DNA of 20,614 nt from Methylococcaceae bacterium. Lineage in GTDB: Bacteria > Pseudomonadota > Gammaproteobacteria > Methylococcales > Methylomonadaceae. A program made the translations under genes and the position numbers. Of this stretch, positions 1-7,920 are shown piece by piece. Location of the stretch: the NCBI GenBank assembly GCA_021647585.1, contig JAKIUK010000069.1, positions 1 to 20,614 of the forward strand. The letters run 5' to 3'. The first letter of the stretch is position 1; each line of letters starts with the position of its first letter. Below the pieces are notes generated by a model. That model had not been told where the DNA came from. It was given only the letters and a program-made list of their open reading frames with translations, and did not search any database.

Positions 1-262
1 TTATAATTTTATGAGGATAAGCCTGATGGCCCACATCCCAGACTAACTGGTCTTCCGGAGTATTAAACACATAATGCAAAGCCACCGTGAGTTCAACCGT
101 ACCCAGGCCCGCAGAAAAGTGGCCACCAGAGAGGCTGACTGTGTGGGTTAAAAAACGACGTACTTCATCGGCCAAAGTGAATAATTGGTTTTTGGAAAGC
201 TTACGCACATCATCTGGTGTACTGATTTGGTCAAGTAGAGGATAGTTTCCAGAGTTGTTCAT
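1..262 (-). CDS. dxs: 1-deoxy-D-xylulose-5-phosphate synthase, N-terminal part only
   Basis: This is the first 87 codons of DXS; the rest lies beyond the left edge. DXS is the thiamine-diphosphate enzyme that condenses pyruvate with glyceraldehyde 3-phosphate at the start of the MEP isoprenoid pathway. The translation starts MNNSGNYPLLDQ and contains SGGHFSAGLGTVELTVAL followed by WDVGHQAYPHKI, the strongly conserved N-terminal block of bacterial DXS. The start is the ATG at 260-262, with AGGA about 11 bases upstream. ispA ends 79 bp upstream on the same strand and xseB precedes that, so the usual proteobacterial order xseB-ispA-dxs is kept. Identification is secure; only the partial length limits it. 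Confidence 0.96.
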   Translation of the reverse strand, partial: MNNSGNYPLLDQISTPDDVRKLSKNQLFTLADEVRRFLTHTVSLSGGHFSAGLGTVELTVALHYVFNTPEDQLVWDVGHQAYPHKII

Positions 263-341
263 GTACTTTAATTCCTTGTTTTATGGTGCTTTCTCTAGGG
301 AGATGAAGATTGCGTGTGATTACTGAGTATTAAAGAGGTGT

Positions 342-1238
342 TTAATGATCACGTTGAATAATATAAAGCGATAAATCACGTAACAAATCTGCTTCTGTAC
401 CGAAATTACTTAAGCTTTCCAGAGCTTGTTCATGCAGATCTTGCGCTTTCTGTTTGGCACCTGTCAGACCCAGTAGGGCGGGGTATGTAGGTTTGTCGTT
501 TTGTTGATCTTTACCTTGTGTTTTACCTAAAGTGGAGGTATCACTCTCTTGATCAAGAATATCATCTTTGACTTGAAATGAAAGTCCGATACATTTTGCG
601 TAATGATCCAGTTTTTTAGCAATATTAGGGTCAATGTCGGGTTTTGCCAAAGCAGCCATATTGACACTGGCACGGATTAAAGCACCCGTTTTGTGTATAT
701 GCATATTTTCAAGTTCTGGCAGGGTGAGTTTGGTGCCAACTGATTCCAGGTCTATGGCCTGACCGCCAACCATTCCTTGAGAACCACTGGCTTTGGTCAA
801 TGTTGTAATCATTTTAATACGGCTATTAGCATCTACAATAATAGAGGGATCATTTGCCAGTACTTCAAAAGCTAAAGCTTGTAATGCATCGCCTGTTAGA
901 ATAGCAGTCGCTTCATCAAAGGCTATATGACTGGTCGGCTTACCTCGTCTTAAGTCGTCGTCATCCATGGCTGGTAGATCATCATGGATCAATGAATAAA
1001 CATGGATGAATTCAACAGCACAGGCCGGGCCGTCTAGAACATCAGCAGGTAGGCCCAGTGTTTTACCTGTACAGTAAGTCAGCATTGGGCGCATACGTTT
1101 ACCACCTTCTAAAACACTGTAACGCATTGCTTGATGTAGTTTTTGTGGCAGTATATTTTCACTGGGTAAACGGGCATCCAGTGCTCTTTCAACTCTGTTT
1201 TGGGCGGAAGTAAGATATTCTTTTAGGGCATTACTCAT
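342..1238 (-). CDS. ispA: Farnesyl diphosphate synthase (geranyltranstransferase)
   Basis: A 298-residue trans-polyprenyl diphosphate synthase that condenses isopentenyl diphosphate with dimethylallyl and geranyl diphosphate to give farnesyl diphosphate. Both aspartate-rich metal-binding motifs are visible: DDLPAMD beginning at Asp86 and DDILD at 225-229. GGKRMRP (45-51) is the conserved isopentenyl diphosphate binding stretch, and the length is normal for IspA. I start it at MSNALKEYL rather than ten codons upstream, because this ATG overlaps the xseB stop as ATGAGTAA, a typical translational-coupling junction. It lies between xseB and dxs in an isoprenoid operon. The exact chain length of the product is inferred from the family and gene context. 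Confidence 0.95.
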   Translation of the reverse strand: MSNALKEYLTSAQNRVERALDARLPSENILPQKLHQAMRYSVLEGGKRMRPMLTYCTGKTLGLPADVLDGPACAVEFIHVYSLIHDDLPAMDDDDLRRGKPTSHIAFDEATAILTGDALQALAFEVLANDPSIIVDANSRIKMITTLTKASGSQGMVGGQAIDLESVGTKLTLPELENMHIHKTGALIRASVNMAALAKPDIDPNIAKKLDHYAKCIGLSFQVKDDILDQESDTSTLGKTQGKDQQNDKPTYPALLGLTGAKQKAQDLHEQALESLSNFGTEADLLRDLSLYIIQRDH

Positions 1239-1464
1239 CGTTAAAGGGCTCCAGGGTTTGTTTACCATTTTTTTCTAATAGAATTTGGACTTTTTGTTCA
1301 GCATCCTGCAATGCTTTTTGGCAGATACTGGTTAATTTAACACCACGTTCAAATGACTTTAGGGACTCTTCCAGAGATAACTCTCCTTGTTCCATTTGTA
1401 CTACCAGTTGCTCTAGTTCCTGTAAAGAATCTTCAAATAAAGTGGTATTTTTTTTTCTGGTCAT
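1231..1464 (-). CDS. xseB: Exodeoxyribonuclease VII small subunit
   Basis: A 77-residue acidic helical protein. The segment FEDSLQELEQLVVQMEQGEL followed by SLEESLKSFERGVKL is the hallmark of XseB, which assembles in several copies with XseA into exonuclease VII, an enzyme degrading single-stranded DNA. The length matches the family (about 75-80 residues). The gene is first in the xseB-ispA-dxs operon, and its last codons overlap the ispA start by 8 bp. No clear Shine-Dalgarno sequence precedes the ATG at 1462-1464. XseA is not in this window, as is usual. Confidence 0.94.
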   Translation of the reverse strand: MTRKKNTTLFEDSLQELEQLVVQMEQGELSLEESLKSFERGVKLTSICQKALQDAEQKVQILLEKNGKQTLEPFNDE

Positions 1465-1560
1465 AATTGTTAAATAAAACAGTCAGTATTTGACGTCGTG
1501 GCAAATAGTTACATGGTACGATAATGAATTGTGTCTATTATATCTTAAATATCAGGACGT
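1465..1560. promoter_or_regulatory. Divergent promoter region between xseB and parE
   Basis: These 96 bp separate two divergently transcribed housekeeping genes and so should carry both promoters. On the plus strand TTGACG lies at about 1487-1492 and TATTAT shortly before the parE start, but the spacing between recognisable boxes is not canonical. I therefore call only the region, not individual boxes. An AGGA ribosome binding site lies about 5 bases before the parE ATG. Confidence 0.4.
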
Positions 1561-3450
1561 ATGAGTAGCGAATATAATGCAGCAGCAATTGAAGTTTTAA
1601 GTGGATTAGACCCGGTTCGCAAACGTCCGGGTATGTATACAGATACCACCAGACCCAATCATTTGGTACAAGAAGTGGTGGATAATAGTGTCGATGAAGC
1701 CATGGCTGGGCATGCAGATACCATAAAAGTTATTTTGTACAAAAATGGATCTGTGTCAGTAAAGGATAATGGTAGAGGAATGCCAGTGGATATACATCCA
1801 GAACAAGGTATTCCAGGAGTTGAGGTGATTTTGACTCAATTACATGCGGGGGGGAAATTTTCTAATAAAAATTATCAGTTTTCCGGTGGATTACATGGCG
1901 TGGGAGTTTCAGTTGTTAATGCGCTAACGATAAAGCTGGAAGTTGAAGTTAAGCGGGGTGGTAAAGTTTATCAAATGAATTTTGCTAACGGTGATAAACA
2001 ATCAGAATTGACGGAAATTGGGATAGTGGGGAAGGCTAATACTGGCACCACTATTACTTTTTGGCCTGATGCCAATTATTTTGATTCAAACAAGATTTCC
2101 GTGATAAAACTGAAACATGTGTTGCGCGCTAAGGCAGTATTGTGTCCTGGATTAAAAATATCTTTAATTTCTGAGCAAACTGAAGAGGAATGGGTTTGGT
2201 GTTATCGGGATGGCTTAAAAGAATATTTGCTGGATCGTGTTGGTGATGTGGATATTTGTCCTGAAAACCCTTTTATGGTTGAATCTGCTGCAACTAACGA
2301 AGCCGTGGAATGGGGCATAGTTTGGACTGAAGATAGTTTGCCAGAAGTTATTGCCGAAAGTTATGTTAACCTGGTTCCTACATCCCAGGGGGGAACTCAT
2401 GTTAATGGTTTAAGAGCCGGTTTAACCGAAGCGATGCGTGAATTTTGTGATTTTAGAAATTTGTTGCCACGGGGGGTAAAAATTGCCCCTGAAGATGTCT
2501 GGGAAAACTGCCACTTTGTGTTGTCAGTCAAATTAGAAGACCCGCAGTTTTCCGGACAAACCAAGGAACGACTAAGTTCAAGAGAATGTGTACCCTTTGT
2601 TTCAGGTATTGCTAAAGATAGCTTTAGTCTATGGTTGAACCAACATCCTCAGGAAGGGGAGAAAGTTGCAGAAATAATTTTGACCAGTGCACAAAAACGG
2701 CTTAAATCCAGTAAAAAAGTTATCAGGAAAAAAATTTCGGCTGGGCCTGCATTGCCTGGAAAATTAGCGGATTGTTCGGCACAAGATCTTTCCCGAACTG
2801 AATTGTTTTTAGTGGAAGGGGATTCTGCGGGTGGCTCAGCAAAGCAAGCGAGAGATCGAGAGTTTCAAGCAATTATGCCCTTAAGAGGGAAAATTCTTAA
2901 TACCTGGGAGGTAGATTCATCGCAAGTTATGGGATCTCATGAAGTACATGATATTGCTGTGGCGTTAGGTATAGAACCAGATTCTGACAATTTACAAAAT
3001 TTGCGTTATGGAAAAATCTGTATTCTGGCAGATGCCGATTCAGATGGTAACCATATTGCTACTTTAATATGTGCATTATTTTACAAGCATTTTCATAATT
3101 TGGTTAAAGCCGGGCATGTATATATTGCTATGCCACCTTTGTATCGGGTGGATGTTGGTAAGAAAGTTTTTTATGCTCTGGATGAGGCTGAACGTCAGGG
3201 CGTGTTGGCAAGGATTGAAGCTGAAAAGTTACGAGGAAAAATTAATGTGCAACGATTTAAAGGACTAGGGGAAATGAATCCCAGTCAGTTACGTGAAACC
3301 ACAATGAACCCCGATACCCGAAGGCTAGTACAGTTAACAATAGAAGAGGATGATGACACTTCAGAACAGTTGGATTTATTGTTGGCAAAAAAACGAGCGC
3401 AAGATAGAAAGCACTGGTTAGAAACAAAAGGGAATTTGGCAGAACTCTAG
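1561..3450 (+). CDS. parE: DNA topoisomerase IV subunit B
   Basis: A 629-residue type IIA topoisomerase ATPase subunit, which pairs with ParC to decatenate daughter chromosomes. Visible elements in order: GHKL ATPase motifs EVVDNSVDEA (38-47), DNGRGMP (69-75) and GGLHGVGVSVVNAL (109-122); transducer loop QTK at 333-335; TOPRIM signature ELFLVEGDSAGG with the metal-binding Glu419; the DAD motif at 491-493; and QRFKGLGEM near 564. The length matches Escherichia coli ParE (630) and is well below GyrB, which has an extra insert, so ParE is preferred. The start ATG follows TCAGGACGT, a good ribosome binding site. The stop codon TAG lies within a CTAG that is duplicated at the far end of the adjoining MITE-like element. 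Confidence 0.96.
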   Translation: MSSEYNAAAIEVLSGLDPVRKRPGMYTDTTRPNHLVQEVVDNSVDEAMAGHADTIKVILYKNGSVSVKDNGRGMPVDIHPEQGIPGVEVILTQLHAGGKFSNKNYQFSGGLHGVGVSVVNALTIKLEVEVKRGGKVYQMNFANGDKQSELTEIGIVGKANTGTTITFWPDANYFDSNKISVIKLKHVLRAKAVLCPGLKISLISEQTEEEWVWCYRDGLKEYLLDRVGDVDICPENPFMVESAATNEAVEWGIVWTEDSLPEVIAESYVNLVPTSQGGTHVNGLRAGLTEAMREFCDFRNLLPRGVKIAPEDVWENCHFVLSVKLEDPQFSGQTKERLSSRECVPFVSGIAKDSFSLWLNQHPQEGEKVAEIILTSAQKRLKSSKKVIRKKISAGPALPGKLADCSAQDLSRTELFLVEGDSAGGSAKQARDREFQAIMPLRGKILNTWEVDSSQVMGSHEVHDIAVALGIEPDSDNLQNLRYGKICILADADSDGNHIATLICALFYKHFHNLVKAGHVYIAMPPLYRVDVGKKVFYALDEAERQGVLARIEAEKLRGKINVQRFKGLGEMNPSQLRETTMNPDTRRLVQLTIEEDDDTSEQLDLLLAKKRAQDRKHWLETKGNLAEL

Positions 3451-3608
3451 GAGGCTGTCCGAGAATAGAAAAGCCTACTGCGGAAAAGCTATTTTGGCCA
3501 GATTCTCCGTTCATTCTCGTTAAATAACCCATTATTCGCCTCAAATGAACGAAAAATCTGACTCAAAATGCCTTTCCCTCGCGACGGTTTCTATTCTCGG
3601 ACAGCCTC
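3451..3608. mobile_element. MITE-like non-autonomous element with perfect 21-bp terminal inverted repeats
   Basis: The left end (3451-3471, starting GAGGCTGTCCGAGAATAG) and the right end (3588-3608) are perfect reverse complements over 21 bp. CTAG flanks both ends (3447-3450 and 3609-3612), consistent with a 4-bp target duplication. CTAG fits the YTAR target preference known for the IS5 family, so an IS5-type parent is plausible, but no transposase is present. The 158-bp interior holds a second nested inverted repeat (3499-3515 with 3544-3560, 15 of 17 matching). The element lies between the convergent 3' ends of parE and the sensor kinase gene, and could act as a bidirectional terminator. 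Confidence 0.85.
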
Positions 3609-3662
3609 CTAGTACCTCGATGAAATCAGGCACTATTTCTAAAACAGAGGATAAACTGATAT

Positions 3663-5231
3663 TTATTTAGGTAATTGAGTGGGTATTTCAATCATAAAAG
3701 CTGCACCTTCAGAATTATTATAGTGATACAATTTTCCCATCATGTTGTTTTCTACAATCATCTTAGACATATAAAGACCAATACCTGTTCCTTTACCTTC
3801 TTCTTTAGTTGTAAAGTAAGGCTCGTAGATTTTATTGATAATATCATCAGGAATACCACCCGCATTATCACTTACCCTAATACTGATGCCATTAGCAATC
3901 CGATGTGCTGAAATAGATATGTTTGGTGAGACTATCTGGCGTTCAAGTAAAATGTCTTTCGCATTATTAAGTAGATTGAGAATGACTTGTGAGAATTCTC
4001 CCTGAAAACCTTTAATATTTAAATTTTCTTCGCATGCTATATTGATTTCAATATTATGACTTTTAAACTGAGCATCAAGTAGATTGACAGTGGTGTGTAC
4101 CAATGCATTGATATTAAATAGCTCAGCCTGCTTGTTGGGTTTAAAAAAATTACGAAAATCATCTATAGTCGTCGACATTTTATTTATTAAACGTTCAGAC
4201 TTTTCCATACTACGTGACATTGCCTGATCGTTTAATTGCCCCGCCTGGTAATTCATATGCTGGTTCTGAAGTACCAGACTTAAGGCATTTAATGGTTGTC
4301 GCCATTGATGTGCAATAGCACCTATCATTTCTCCCATGGCTGCCAGGCGTGATTGGTGAATCAATAATCGTTCCTGTTCCTGACGTTGATGGACTTCTTC
4401 CTTTACTTTTTTATCGAGGTTTTGGTTTAAGGCATCTAAAGCCAAGGTCCTTTTTTTGACTTCCTGCTCTAATTGTTGATTGTAATTTTCCAGTTTTTGT
4501 TTTGATTGCTGTAATGATTGAACCATTTTATTAAAACTATTTGATAACACCCCAATTTCATCATGACGTTTAATCTTTGATTGCACTTCCAGGTTTCCAT
4601 TGGCGACTTGTGTGGCCAAGTCACTGATGATTGAAACTGGACGTGTTACCCAACGGGCAAAAAAGTAGCCAATAACCATTAACAATACAATGGCAATTCC
4701 CGCAAGATAGACCAATTGTAAATACATATCCCTGATATAGGCATTGTATTCATCTGTGGCAAAGTCTACATGTAACCAACCCCATTTTATTCCTGAAAAC
4801 TCGATGGGATAAACTAAATGGTATCCCTCAGCTTCCCATTGCTGATGCTCTATTTCGTATTCAATGTGTTCGCTTTGTAGTTCAGTTAAAAGTGAAATAG
4901 GATCTTCGAGTACGCGCCAGCCAGTTTGATCAACCCAGATGGTTTTTCCTCGCAAAGGCGCTATTGCAATGTAGTGGATACTAGGGTTGTTTTTTAATAC
5001 TTCAACATTATGTTCAACAATAAATCCAAAATCATTAGTGATAATTGCATCAGAACTTGCCTGAATTATCGAGCGGGAGACAGTGACCCCTTGCGTATAC
5101 ATAATTTGTAGTAACGCTTTTTTTTGCATAGGAATCATCATGAAAGTAAAAGATAACATGATCACTAATACTAAACTGGCAAAATGGATGAAAACTCTCA
5201 GGAAAAAACGGCTTCTGATTTTAACGGCCAT
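3663..5231 (-). CDS. Membrane sensor histidine kinase (periplasmic sensor, HAMP, HisKA, HATPase)
   Basis: A 522-residue kinase. Transmembrane helix 1 spans about 10-33, a periplasmic sensor domain about 34-170, helix 2 about 172-193, HAMP about 190-243, and a charged coiled coil continues to about 290. The phospho-acceptor is His308 in IAHQWRQPLN, followed by the N-box LNLLNNAKD (Asn422/423), the G1 box DNAGGIPDD (455-463) and GKGTGIGL (479-486). The family autophosphorylates on His and passes phosphate to a response regulator. The gene has no receiver of its own. It begins 7 bp after the last of four PhnD-like binding-protein genes, so it is probably the membrane partner of one or more of them. 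Its cognate regulator may be the receiver-HD-GYP protein upstream; that pairing is inferred. Confidence 0.93.
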   Translation of the reverse strand: MAVKIRSRFFLRVFIHFASLVLVIMLSFTFMMIPMQKKALLQIMYTQGVTVSRSIIQASSDAIITNDFGFIVEHNVEVLKNNPSIHYIAIAPLRGKTIWVDQTGWRVLEDPISLLTELQSEHIEYEIEHQQWEAEGYHLVYPIEFSGIKWGWLHVDFATDEYNAYIRDMYLQLVYLAGIAIVLLMVIGYFFARWVTRPVSIISDLATQVANGNLEVQSKIKRHDEIGVLSNSFNKMVQSLQQSKQKLENYNQQLEQEVKKRTLALDALNQNLDKKVKEEVHQRQEQERLLIHQSRLAAMGEMIGAIAHQWRQPLNALSLVLQNQHMNYQAGQLNDQAMSRSMEKSERLINKMSTTIDDFRNFFKPNKQAELFNINALVHTTVNLLDAQFKSHNIEINIACEENLNIKGFQGEFSQVILNLLNNAKDILLERQIVSPNISISAHRIANGISIRVSDNAGGIPDDIINKIYEPYFTTKEEGKGTGIGLYMSKMIVENNMMGKLYHYNNSEGAAFMIEIPTQLPK

Positions 5232-5238
5232 TACTGAC

Positions 5239-6138
5239 TCACTTCTTTAGTAACGATTGGTAGTGTTTAAATATGTTCTGCATGGGGTGTAACTTTTTCA
5301 GTTTTACTGTATGTACTGACTGAATACTAAACATATCCAAAATTTGTTGGCCGCGAGCAGTTTGATTTAAAAGGGATAGATTTTTGTTAATAAGTGTTCT
5401 AATTGTATTATCCACATGTTTGAAATTAAGTATCAAGACAGGGAAAAACTGTTTTCCTGATTGATGCATTATGAATATTTTTTGCATAATAGCCGGATTA
5501 AGCTCAACGGTTAGATCAAAAATATGTTTTGGTATGATGCATAGATCACTACTACCAAAATATACATCCAAAACAGCTTGTGATGCAGTTTTAGTGTATT
5601 TAATTTTGCTGAAAAAATGTAAAATATCTAATCCACTGGAATTTTCTATTAAATATTCCAGGTAAAATTTCATCAACAAATATTGGGGATGTAGAGATAA
5701 GGTTTTGCCTTGTAGATTTATTAATTCTTGACCAATATATTGCTTATTAGCCACAATTATGAAATTTTCACGATCTGAGGGGCCGCGTTGTATTGTCAAA
5801 AGCGGTGTAACAAAGAAGGATTGTAAAAAGTCATAATGCTCTAGCAAATGGTAACCATTTAAAATAGTATAATCTACTTTACCATCTGATATTAATTGAC
5901 GCATTTCAGCGAATGATCTTACTGGCTGAACTATCATTTTTACACCACTGTCTCTGATTAATTCATTGGCTAATAATTGCAGCGCTATCTGCTTTTCATT
6001 ATTTTTTAATTCTTTTAAGCCATTTTCCAGATAAGCTAAGGTAACTACGTTTTGTTCTGCTCTAACCAAATTAGAGCTGGCAAAACAAAAGAGTATCGCG
6101 AAAAAGAATTTTTGAAAAAAAACCAATCTTTTTATCAT
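5239..6138 (-). CDS. PhnD-like periplasmic substrate-binding protein, paralogue 4 (divergent)
   Basis: A 299-residue predicted periplasmic protein with a signal peptide ending near VRA-EQ (27). It is the fourth tandem member of a paralogous set. It keeps the family landmarks: FGSSDLCIIP (194-203) in place of the ADVxVVY hinge segment, VELNPAI (211-217) where the others have ELNPQI or EMNPQI, and the C-terminal ARGQQILDMF (261-270). It is the most divergent copy: the GFYxP-like strand after the signal peptide has become TLAYLENG and an aromatic in the hinge is replaced by proline. Its ATG overlaps the previous stop as ATGA, and the kinase follows 7 bp later. The ligand is unknown; a direct sensor or adaptor role for the kinase is my inference. 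Confidence 0.85.
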   Translation of the reverse strand: MIKRLVFFQKFFFAILFCFASSNLVRAEQNVVTLAYLENGLKELKNNEKQIALQLLANELIRDSGVKMIVQPVRSFAEMRQLISDGKVDYTILNGYHLLEHYDFLQSFFVTPLLTIQRGPSDRENFIIVANKQYIGQELINLQGKTLSLHPQYLLMKFYLEYLIENSSGLDILHFFSKIKYTKTASQAVLDVYFGSSDLCIIPKHIFDLTVELNPAIMQKIFIMHQSGKQFFPVLILNFKHVDNTIRTLINKNLSLLNQTARGQQILDMFSIQSVHTVKLKKLHPMQNIFKHYQSLLKK

Positions 6139-7043
6139 AATTCTGGCTCATTGCTCATGGTCTGTTTTAATTTATTATATTTCTTATTCAGACGAACAAA
6201 GGGTTTTAATGATTCAACGGGACATTTGATCAGCGCTGACAATTTAAAATCGCTCATGATCTGTTGAGATTTGGCCGACTGATTTAATTTAAGTATTTCT
6301 GCGATGAAATAGGTTCGTAACTGTTCTGGGAACTGAATATTAAAGAAACTGTAATTAGGTGAATTAATGGGGAAATTAGCGATAATTTTAATTGTATTTT
6401 TAATTTGCGGATTTAATTCCGCCATTAAATTAAATGTTTCAAGATAGACGACACCTACATCAGCCTTGTCAAAAAACAGCTGGTGAATAATGGAATTCTG
6501 TTTATGTAAGTGTTGGACTGAACTGAAAACGTGTGTAAAAGGTTGCTTAAATTGGGGGATAACCAAAGAATCAAGAAATTCATCTGCTAACTCATCATTT
6601 TTCAGTATTACTAAACGGCTGTTTTTTATATCAGAGATTTGATTTATGTGCTTATCTTTACGGGCTAAAACAACCATTCCATAAGGTTTACCTGTAGTAC
6701 TCAGGCTTGCAAAACCATCAGCTAACAAACTCAAGTCAAAATGTTTTGCGATCAATAAAGGGGGAGCGACAATAATACTGAGTTGACCTTTATTAAAGGC
6801 AGATTGCATTTTCTCAATGTGATCAAATAGGGTGATATTGCTGTGCTCAATCTTATGAGTTCTACTAAACTCAGTTATCCAGAAATTAATAGCAACTTGA
6901 AAATCAGTTCGACTAATCCTGTTGTTGATGGATGGGAAATACCAGCCTATGGAAAACTCTGGAATTATTAATTTATCTTTTGCAAGCACAGGGTTAGGGA
7001 ATTGCAAGCATAATAAAATTAAAATAAATAGTATTTTAATCAT
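6135..7043 (-). CDS. PhnD-like periplasmic substrate-binding protein, paralogue 3
   Basis: A 302-residue secreted protein with signal peptide MIKILFILILLCLQFPNPVLA cleaved near residue 21. The mature part has the PhnD/phosphonate-binding type layout: an early strand IGWYFPSI, APPLL at about 93-97, the hinge motif KADVGVVY (193-200), ELNPQIKNTIKII (209-221), and a helical C-terminus. In that family the proteins bind phosphonates, phosphite, sulfonates or other small oxyanions, but neither this specificity nor transport can be read from the sequence. I start it at the ATG at 7041-7043, which overlaps the preceding TAA as ATGATTAA and yields a clean signal peptide. A start 16 codons upstream would add residues before that peptide and is less likely. 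Confidence 0.88.
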   Translation of the reverse strand: MIKILFILILLCLQFPNPVLAKDKLIIPEFSIGWYFPSINNRISRTDFQVAINFWITEFSRTHKIEHSNITLFDHIEKMQSAFNKGQLSIIVAPPLLIAKHFDLSLLADGFASLSTTGKPYGMVVLARKDKHINQISDIKNSRLVILKNDELADEFLDSLVIPQFKQPFTHVFSSVQHLHKQNSIIHQLFFDKADVGVVYLETFNLMAELNPQIKNTIKIIANFPINSPNYSFFNIQFPEQLRTYFIAEILKLNQSAKSQQIMSDFKLSALIKCPVESLKPFVRLNKKYNKLKQTMSNEPEL

Positions 7044-7920
7044 TAACGAGTGTTTTTTTAAGTTTAAGGTAGGATTTATAAAAAGTATCAAATTTTGTTA
7101 AATCATCTACATATAATGTCTCAATATCAGATGATTGGAAAACTTCTAATATTTGCCGACCTCGTATCTCAGAAGTAAATTGATGTGTCAGTTTTTTTAG
7201 CTGTACTTGATAATGATAGTCACGATGGAAGTAACCATAATTTCTTGATTTGATAGCGAAGCTATTTAAAACGGTAATTTTTTTTGTTATCTGGGGATTC
7301 ATTTCAGCCATAAGATTGAGCGTACTTTGATAAACGACGGCAACATCTGCTCTGCCAAAAAATAGATCTAGAATTATTCGTTGATTGCTATTAACTTTAC
7401 TTATCTGGCTAAATACCCGCGGATATGAATGTTGATAATGCTTAAGGGTTTCGGTTTGTATGAATAATTCTGCCAATAAATCATTTGTTGGCAAAAGCAA
7501 ACGTTTACCTAAAAAACTGGTAGTTGCTATTTTTTGTTTCTGATTGGTGATAATAACGAGATGATCTTTTTTGTTTTTTTCTTTAACACAAACAAAACCA
7601 TCAGATAATAAATTTCGCTCAAAGTGGATGGCCAGTAATAGTGGCGGGGCAATTACCATATCTATTTTTCTGTTATCAAAAGCTGTTTTCATTGAAACAA
7701 TATCATCATATATAACTGAATAAGAATTTTTAATATCAATTTTATCTGTTAATTCTTTCATCCAGTAATTAAGTGAAATTTCAATGTCAGCCTGACTTGA
7801 TACATTACTTAAAGGCGGGTAATAAAAACCAATTACCAGGCGAGATTGTGAAGAAGTATCTTGCTCAGCTTGTACTAATGAAATAAATAGGCTTAGAAAT
7901 AAGCTGCAAACTTTTGTCAC
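7036..7920 (-). CDS. PhnD-like periplasmic substrate-binding protein, paralogue 2
   Basis: A 294-residue secreted protein with a short signal peptide cleaved near VQA-EQ (18). Landmarks shared with its neighbours are VIGFYYPPL (29-37), APPLLLA (91-97), LFFGRADVAVVY (186-197), AEMNPQI (205-211) and IRGRQILEVF (252-261). The start is GTG, overlapping the TGA of the upstream paralogue as GTGA, so translation is probably coupled. It resembles paralogue 3 most closely by eye in the hinge region. No permease or ATPase gene accompanies it, which argues for a sensory or scavenging rather than a conventional transport role. The ligand is not identifiable. Confidence 0.88.
   Translation of the reverse strand: MTKVCSLFLSLFISLVQAEQDTSSQSRLVIGFYYPPLSNVSSQADIEISLNYWMKELTDKIDIKNSYSVIYDDIVSMKTAFDNRKIDMVIAPPLLLAIHFERNLLSDGFVCVKEKNKKDHLVIITNQKQKIATTSFLGKRLLLPTNDLLAELFIQTETLKHYQHSYPRVFSQISKVNSNQRIILDLFFGRADVAVVYQSTLNLMAEMNPQITKKITVLNSFAIKSRNYGYFHRDYHYQVQLKKLTHQFTSEIRGRQILEVFQSSDIETLYVDDLTKFDTFYKSYLKLKKTLVND

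Noticed and set aside
3257..3544. 95-codon minus-strand frame running from the MITE-like element into parE
   Set aside because: It is antisense to the conserved C-terminus of ParE and the remainder is repeat DNA; there is no sign of a real protein.
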